A stretch of 64,000 bases of DNA from Luteibacter anthropi (GTDB taxonomy: Bacteria > Pseudomonadota > Gammaproteobacteria > Xanthomonadales > Rhodanobacteraceae): NCBI RefSeq assembly GCF_011759365.1, contig NZ_JAARLZ010000002.1, forward strand, positions 496,001-560,000, written 5' to 3'. Below the pieces are notes generated by a model, which did no database searches, was not told where the DNA came from, and worked only from the letters and a program-made list of their open reading frames with translations. The position numbers and the translations under genes were made by a program. This document shows, in pieces, positions 59,748 to 64,000 of the stretch (position 1 is its first letter; every line of letters begins with the position of its first letter).

Positions 59748-60353
59748 TCAGAAGAGTTGCGGTTGGGAGATGAGCGACAGGAAACGGGGGAGCACGGCCG
59801 GGTTCATCGCCACGGTGAAAAGCACGCCATAGAGCGCGCCCCACAGGTGTGCGCTGTGGTTCACGTTGTCGCCGCCGCGCTTGTCCATGTACACCGAATA
59901 CACCACGAACAGGATCGCGTAGAGGATCGCCGGCATCGGGATCACGATGAGGTAGATCTTCGACCAGGGGCTCAGCATGATGAAGGCGAACAGGATCGCC
60001 GACACGGCGCCGGAAGCGCCCAGGCTGCGATATCCCGCATTGCGGCGGTTGGCGAGGTAGGACGGCAGGATCGAGAACACCAGCGCGCCGATGTAGAAGG
60101 TGAGAAAGCCCAGGGGGCCCATGGCCGCAGTGAAGAAGCCTTCCATGATCCGGCCGGCGAAATACAGCGAGAACATGTTGAAGAACAGGTGACCGCCGTC
60201 CGCGTGCACGAGGCCGTAGCTCACCAGCCGGTAATACTCGCGGCTGCGGCTCAGGGCCGGCGGCCACAGGATGAGGTCATCCATGAGGCGCTGGTTACGG
60301 AAAGCGATAATCGAGACCACACAGGTCACGAGGATGATGAGCAGCGTGATCAT
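59748..60353 (-). CDS. Rhomboid-family intramembrane serine protease
   Basis: A 201-residue six-helix membrane protein. The catalytic Ser is in SLGASGAVSAILF and the His in NHSAHLWGALYGVL, with HLFFNMFSLYFAGRIMEG in helix 2. All catalytic features are intact. It lacks the N-terminal cytoplasmic domain of Escherichia coli GlpG and has a short C-terminus (PRFLSLISQPQLF). The substrate is not known. It lies downstream of a roughly 140-bp spacer shared divergently with the PhzF gene. Confidence 0.92.
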   Translation of the reverse strand: MITLLIILVTCVVSIIAFRNQRLMDDLILWPPALSRSREYYRLVSYGLVHADGGHLFFNMFSLYFAGRIMEGFFTAAMGPLGFLTFYIGALVFSILPSYLANRRNAGYRSLGASGAVSAILFAFIMLSPWSKIYLIVIPMPAILYAILFVVYSVYMDKRGGDNVNHSAHLWGALYGVLFTVAMNPAVLPRFLSLISQPQLF

Positions 60354-60494
60354 GCGTGAAACTGCGTCCTTACGCGTCTAGCCAGCGCGCATCTTGGCGG
60401 CTGCGCGGGCGGATGTCGATTCCCCGTGCCGGTGCCCCCGGGCATCCGGACGGCTATCATGTCCCGCCATCCCCCCCGCTCCTGGCGTCCCCCG

Positions 60495-61370
60495 ATGTCC
60501 TCCATCCGCTACAAGCAGCTCGATGTCTTCGCCGCCCGCCACGGCGGCGGCAACCCCCTCGGCGTGGTCGTCGAGGCCGACGGCTGGTCCGACGCGCGCA
60601 TGCAGCGCTTCGCCCACTGGACCAACCTGGTCGAGACCACGTTCCTGCTTCCCGCGCGCGAGCCGAAGGCCGACTATCGCGTACGTATCTTCACGCCCAG
60701 CAAGGAAATTCCCTTCGCCGGGCACCCCACGATCGGCAGTGCGCACGCCGCGCTGGACGCCGGCCTGATCCGGCCTGGTGCCGATGGCATCGTCTGGCAG
60801 GAGTGCGGTGCGGGCGTCCTGCCCATCCTCGTCGAGGGTGAGGGCCCGTCCCGCGAACTGTTCGTCCAGTCGCCGAAGGCGCGCATCGTGGGTGACGGCT
60901 CGTGCGGCGGCGAAACGCTGTCGTCGGTGCTGTATGGCGTGCGCCTGGGCACCCTGCCCCCGGCCTGCGTCGAGGGCGGACGCCGCTGGTGGGTCGCCGA
61001 ATTTGCCAATGAAGCCGAACTGCGCGCCTGGCGCCCGGATCACGCAGCCATTCGTGGCCTCGCCCTGTCCACCGATACCCTGGGCCTGTGCGTCTTCGCC
61101 CGCTCGGCCGAAGGCCTCGCCGTGCGCGCGTTTCCCGCAGGCGTAGGCATCGTCGAAGACCCGGCCTCCGGCGCCGCCAACGGCCTCATCGCCGCCTACG
61201 TGGCCGCCCGCGATACCAGCGGCACGCTGTCACGCGGCTACATCGTGAGCCAGGGCCGCGAGGTGGGACACGATGCCCGCATCATCATCCGCATCGACGG
61301 TGAGGCGGTCTGGGTCGGCGGCCGCACCAACACGATCATCGACGGCACGGTGGACTGGCAGGACATCTGA
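60495..61370 (+). CDS. PhzF-family isomerase-like protein
   Basis: A 291-residue PhzF/DapF-fold protein. It begins YKQLDVFAARHGGGNPLGVV, with TNLVETTFLLP (the catalytic Glu region) and RIFTPSKEIPFAGHPTIGSA. The C-terminal half has VGIVEDPASGAANGLIAAYV. PhzF itself isomerises a dihydroanthranilate in phenazine synthesis; most family members act on other or unknown substrates. No other phenazine gene is nearby, so phenazine synthesis is not implied. The tandem repeat array begins immediately after the stop. Confidence 0.9.
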   Translation: MSSIRYKQLDVFAARHGGGNPLGVVVEADGWSDARMQRFAHWTNLVETTFLLPAREPKADYRVRIFTPSKEIPFAGHPTIGSAHAALDAGLIRPGADGIVWQECGAGVLPILVEGEGPSRELFVQSPKARIVGDGSCGGETLSSVLYGVRLGTLPPACVEGGRRWWVAEFANEAELRAWRPDHAAIRGLALSTDTLGLCVFARSAEGLAVRAFPAGVGIVEDPASGAANGLIAAYVAARDTSGTLSRGYIVSQGREVGHDARIIIRIDGEAVWVGGRTNTIIDGTVDWQDI

Positions 61371-61371
61371 T

Positions 61372-62063
61372 CGTCGTTCCTGCGAACGCAGGAACCCAGC
61401 GCCCCGGTTCACCAGTAAACACCGCCACGTTGCATCGGCTTGTGTGTAGGTGACCCTCTCGCGACAATCGATTGCACCGCACTGGGTCCCTGCTTTCGCA
61501 GGGACGACGTGAGGGACAGGTGGGGAGCTGCAATCTCGCAACCCGTCGTTCCTGCGAATGCAGGAACCCAGCGCCCCGGTTCACCAGCAAACACCGCTAC
61601 GCCTCATCGGCTTGTGTGTAGGTGGCACCGCCGCAAAAACCTATTGCACCGCACTGGGTCCCTGCTTACGCAGGGACGACGTGAGGGGTAGGTGGGGAGT
61701 TGCAATCTCGCAACCCGTCGTTCCTGCGAACGCAGGAACCCAGCGCCCCGGTTCACCAGTAAGCACCGCTGCGTTGCATCGGCTTGTGTGTAGGTGACCC
61801 TCTCGCGACAATCGATTGCACCGCACTGGGTCCCTGCTTTCGCAGGGACGACGTGAGGGGATAGGCGGGGAGTTGCAATCTCACAGCTCGTCGTTCCTGC
61901 GAACGCAGGAACCCAGCGCCCCAGTTCACCAGTAAACACCGCCACGTTGCATCGGCTTGTGTGTAGGGAGCCCTCTCGCGAAAATCCACCGCACCGCACT
62001 GGGTCCCTGTTTTCACAGGGACGACGTGAGGGGATAGGCGGGGTGTCGCAAACTGGCAACTTG
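61372..62063. repeat. Tandem array: four 172-bp units, each an inverted pair of palindromes
   Basis: Units begin at 61372, 61544, 61716 and 61889 (period 172-173 bp). Each has CGTCGTTCCTGCG-AA-CGCAGGAACCCAG, a spacer with CGGTTCACCAGTAAACACCG and CATCGGCTTGTGTGTAGG, then the inverse GCACTGGGTCCCTGC and CGCAGGGACGACG. Each half unit is itself a hairpin, giving eight hairpins. Frames across the array are open but encode only repeat peptides. It fills the 710 bp between the PhzF gene and the next gene. Confidence 0.92.
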
Positions 62064-62080
62064 CCGTTTCAACGCCAGGG

Positions 62081-62938
62081 TCAGCTGCTAGCGGACTCGT
62101 CCAACCTCAATGTAAGACACTTCGCCGCACCGCCGGATTTCATGTACTCGTCGAGGGCTACCTCGATCAGCATGAATCCGGCGGCTTCCAGTCGAGAGCG
62201 CAAACCCGGGCTCGCGCGATTCAGGATCACCACGCGCCCCAGGTTCACTGCATTGCACGCGAATTCCACCGCATCATGCTCCTGCACCGTGATACGCAAT
62301 CCGGGCGGTACATGGCGCTCGATCAAGGCCAGCGACGCCGCATCGAAGGCGGCGGGGAAATACAGCGTGTACCCATCGGCCAGCGGACAGAAACAGGTAT
62401 CCAGATGATAGAACCTCGGGTCCGCGAGTTTCAGCGGAAACACCTCGATATCCAGCCGTTTCGCCAATTCCGCGGCAGCGGCCAGGTCCGACCGGTGCCC
62501 GTGGCCCATCCATAGCCGCCGGCCCGTGCCCCGGTCGAACAGCGCATCGCCGGCGCCTTCGAAAAATACATCCTCGGGCAGCTCGACGATATCGAAACCA
62601 TGCTGCACAAAGAATGCCTTGTCATGGGCCTCCTCACCCTGCCGCTGCGCATACCGGAAGCGGCTCGGCACGAAGCAGTTACCGAACACCAGCCCCGCGT
62701 TGGCGGCGAAAGTCATGTCCGGCAGGCCTTCGGTCGGAGGCTGCACGACCACGTCGGCATGCCGGGCGATGGTCTCGCGCAAGGCGTCCCACTGGCGTTG
62801 CGATCGTTCGCTGGTGGTGTCGTGGACATGACCCGTCATCCATGGATTGATGACGTAACTGACCTCGAAATATGTCGGTGCGCACATCAGCACGCGCGGT
62901 ACGGTGCGCTCGAAGATCGGGGGGGTCGGTTCTGCCAT
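62081..62938 (-). CDS. Arginine deiminase-related (amidinotransferase-fold) protein
   Basis: A 285-residue protein of the DDAH/amidinotransferase fold. MTFAANAGLVFGN near residue 75, VFFEGAGDAL near 125, HLDTCFCPL near 180 and the catalytic Cys in GGAAKCLTLRL near 278 are the family hallmarks. It would act on a guanidino substrate such as arginine, dimethylarginine or a related compound; which one cannot be told. It begins after the tandem repeat array and shares no operon with visible neighbours. Confidence 0.9.
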   Translation of the reverse strand: MAEPTPPIFERTVPRVLMCAPTYFEVSYVINPWMTGHVHDTTSERSQRQWDALRETIARHADVVVQPPTEGLPDMTFAANAGLVFGNCFVPSRFRYAQRQGEEAHDKAFFVQHGFDIVELPEDVFFEGAGDALFDRGTGRRLWMGHGHRSDLAAAAELAKRLDIEVFPLKLADPRFYHLDTCFCPLADGYTLYFPAAFDAASLALIERHVPPGLRITVQEHDAVEFACNAVNLGRVVILNRASPGLRSRLEAAGFMLIEVALDEYMKSGGAAKCLTLRLDESASS

Positions 62939-63000
62939 GGACGCCAGCTCGCCTTGATGGGGAACGAAGCCCCATCATGGCAGAAAGCCTGCGTGGGTCG

Positions 63001-63282
63001 TCAGTGCAGGCGTTCGACGATGGCCGAGACCGTGTCACTGGAAAAATGCAGTTCCTTCAGCGCCTCGCGCAGGGCATCGCGGGAGTTGACCTCGCTTTCC
63101 ACCTGCTCGCCCACGCTGCTGGGCGATACGTGCACGAAGGTCTTGCCATCCTGATAGGCGATGCCTTCGTCGTGGATGTTCTGCCGGGTCAGCACCTTGA
63201 AGGTGCCGTCGCCCGATTCACGGACCGTCACCGAACGGCCTTCGTGCTGTCCCTCGTACACTGTTTTCCAGCTTGCCGACAT
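63001..63282 (-). CDS. Hypothetical small protein
   Basis: A 93-residue protein. The first half is beta-rich (WKTVYEGQHEGRSVTVRESG, TFKVLTRQNIHDEG), the second half helical and acidic (EVNSRDALREALKELHF, TVSAIVERLH). No signal peptide, membrane helix or recognised family. It lies between the deiminase-like gene and the flavoprotein gene, on the same strand as both; the flavoprotein stop lies 86 bp upstream. Confidence 0.65.
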   Translation of the reverse strand: MSASWKTVYEGQHEGRSVTVRESGDGTFKVLTRQNIHDEGIAYQDGKTFVHVSPSSVGEQVESEVNSRDALREALKELHFSSDTVSAIVERLH

Positions 63283-63368
63283 GTTTGCTACCTGCGCAGC
63301 CGCACGACATCGTGCGTCCCGGATTCTGGCTGACGCAGGTTAAGGTTCGCGTGAAGACCGGATATGGC

Positions 63369-64000
63369 TCACACCGCCTGCCCTGCGGCGTTGCCCGAGG
63401 CCCAGGCCCACTGGAAGTTGTAGCCCCCCAGATGGCCGGTGACATCGAGCACTTCGCCCACGAAATACAACCCGGGCTGGCGCCTGGACATCATCGTGGA
63501 CGACGATACCTCATCGGTATCCACGCCCCCCAGCGTGACCTCTGCCGTGCGATAGCCTTCGGTGCCGCTGGCCACCACGGGCCAGTCGGCCAGTTGTGCG
63601 CCGATCTCCCGCAGTTCGGCATCGCGGAACTGACGCATCGGCCGGTTCTGCAACCAGATTTCGCACAGGCGCTCGGCGAGCCGGCGCGGCAGGAGGCCTG
63701 AAAGCACGGTCTTCAGCTCGGCAGCGGGTCGCTCCGCGCGGCCGGCAAGCAGGGCATCACCGGCATCGATGCCGGGGAGCAGGTCCAGGCGCAGGTCGGC
63801 GCCCGGCTCCCAGTACGAGGACACCTGGAGGATCGAGGGCCCGCTGAGGCCGCGATGGGTGAAAAGCATGGCATCGCGGAATGACGCTTCGCCCACCCGG
63901 GCCTCCACCGGCAGGGCTACGCCGGACAGCCCGTCGAAGCGCTCCTGGTGCTTGCCACTGAGGGTCAACGGCACCAGTCCGGCCCGCACGGGCAGTACCG
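63369..64000 (-). CDS. BaiN/HI0933-family NAD(P)/FAD-dependent oxidoreductase, 5' truncated by window edge
   Basis: The frame is open to base 64000, so only the C-terminal part (about 210 codons) is present; an apparent GTG at 63989 is not the true start. LFTHRGLSGPSILQVSSYW, TEGYRTAEVTLGGVDTDEV and the closing GLYFVGEVLDVTGHLGGYNFQWAW are characteristic of the HI0933/YhiN/BaiN flavoprotein family. The FAD-binding N-terminus lies outside the window. The role is a flavin-dependent reduction of unknown substrate. Confidence 0.92.
   Translation of the reverse strand, partial: VLPVRAGLVPLTLSGKHQERFDGLSGVALPVEARVGEASFRDAMLFTHRGLSGPSILQVSSYWEPGADLRLDLLPGIDAGDALLAGRAERPAAELKTVLSGLLPRRLAERLCEIWLQNRPMRQFRDAELREIGAQLADWPVVASGTEGYRTAEVTLGGVDTDEVSSSTMMSRRQPGLYFVGEVLDVTGHLGGYNFQWAWASGNAAGQAV

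Noticed and set aside
60495-61370. Phenazine biosynthesis suggested by a PhzF protein
   Set aside because: No other phz gene is nearby and the PhzF family is functionally broad.
61440-62059. Short frames encoding GRWVPAFAGTT-like peptides
   Set aside because: These are translations of the palindromic repeat, a well-known source of spurious annotations.
61372-62063. Possible CRISPR array
   Set aside because: Units are 172 bp with conserved spacers and internal palindromes; there are no short direct repeats with unique spacers and no cas genes.

Overview
The window is GC-rich, densely packed chromosomal DNA from a gammaproteobacterium of the Xanthomonadales/Lysobacterales, most likely Rhodanobacteraceae (Luteibacter/Dyella-like). 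I infer this from the gene content: exbB-exbD-msbA-lpxK, ligA-epmA, a TIGR02001-type outer-membrane protein, a CHAD protein and an AlgP-like histone mimic. A GC-rich REP-like palindrome is also scattered through the intergenic spaces. No similarity search was possible, so names come from reading the translated sequences. No rRNA, tRNA, transposase, CRISPR array or phage gene was recognised.

Layout. 1-11 kb: end of an L,D-transpeptidase, a 2OG-Fe dioxygenase, an AT-hook-like small protein, a bestrophin, a Pit phosphate transporter, a CHAD protein, then a divergent pair zigA (zinc GTPase) / phoD (alkaline phosphatase) separated by a near-perfect Zur box. 11.4-12.9 kb: a lower-GC patch with a fatty acid desaturase, and a convergent 44-residue membrane peptide in a short gene with a strong ribosome-binding site. 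13-20.4 kb: LysR/MFS pair, AraC regulator, ompW beside an Fnr-type regulator with a predicted Fnr/Anr promoter, an AhpD-like protein and a type II NADH dehydrogenase.

20.7-32 kb: a ten-gene minus-strand operon for an exopolysaccharide. In transcription order it holds a GumB/Wza-like export lipoprotein, a GumC/Wzz chain-length protein, a BY-kinase-like ATPase with a broken P-loop, an outer-membrane barrel, two alpha/beta hydrolases, GalE, a secreted barrel-like protein, a flippase and a FemAB-like GNAT protein. Most junctions from the first hydrolase onward are 4-bp overlaps. The set resembles the accessory genes of exosortase-A (XrtA/PEP-CTERM) EPS loci, yet no exosortase, polymerase or glycosyltransferase is present in the window.

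32-45 kb: YdcF-like protein, small secreted proteins, an aldo/keto reductase, a five-unit 114-bp tandem REP array, ispG, a VOC protein, epmA, ligA, an MFS exporter, a CPA2 antiporter and a photolyase. 45-64 kb: glycine-zipper protein, LysR/MFS pair, the envelope operon exbB-exbD-msbA-lpxK, a GH92 alpha-mannosidase, comEC, a GPPPGGW-repeat lipoprotein, an AlgP-like basic protein, a rhomboid protease, a PhzF protein, a four-unit 172-bp tandem array of a second palindromic repeat, an arginine-deiminase-like enzyme, a small unknown and the end of a BaiN-like flavoprotein.

The themes are envelope and exopolysaccharide biogenesis (L,D-transpeptidase, LpxK/MsbA, ExbBD, EPS operon), metal and phosphate homeostasis (ZigA, PhoD, Pit) and efflux (four MFS or antiporter genes, two of them divergent from LysR regulators). 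The repeats lie almost entirely between genes; in two cases a repeat arm supplies the stop codon of the adjacent gene.
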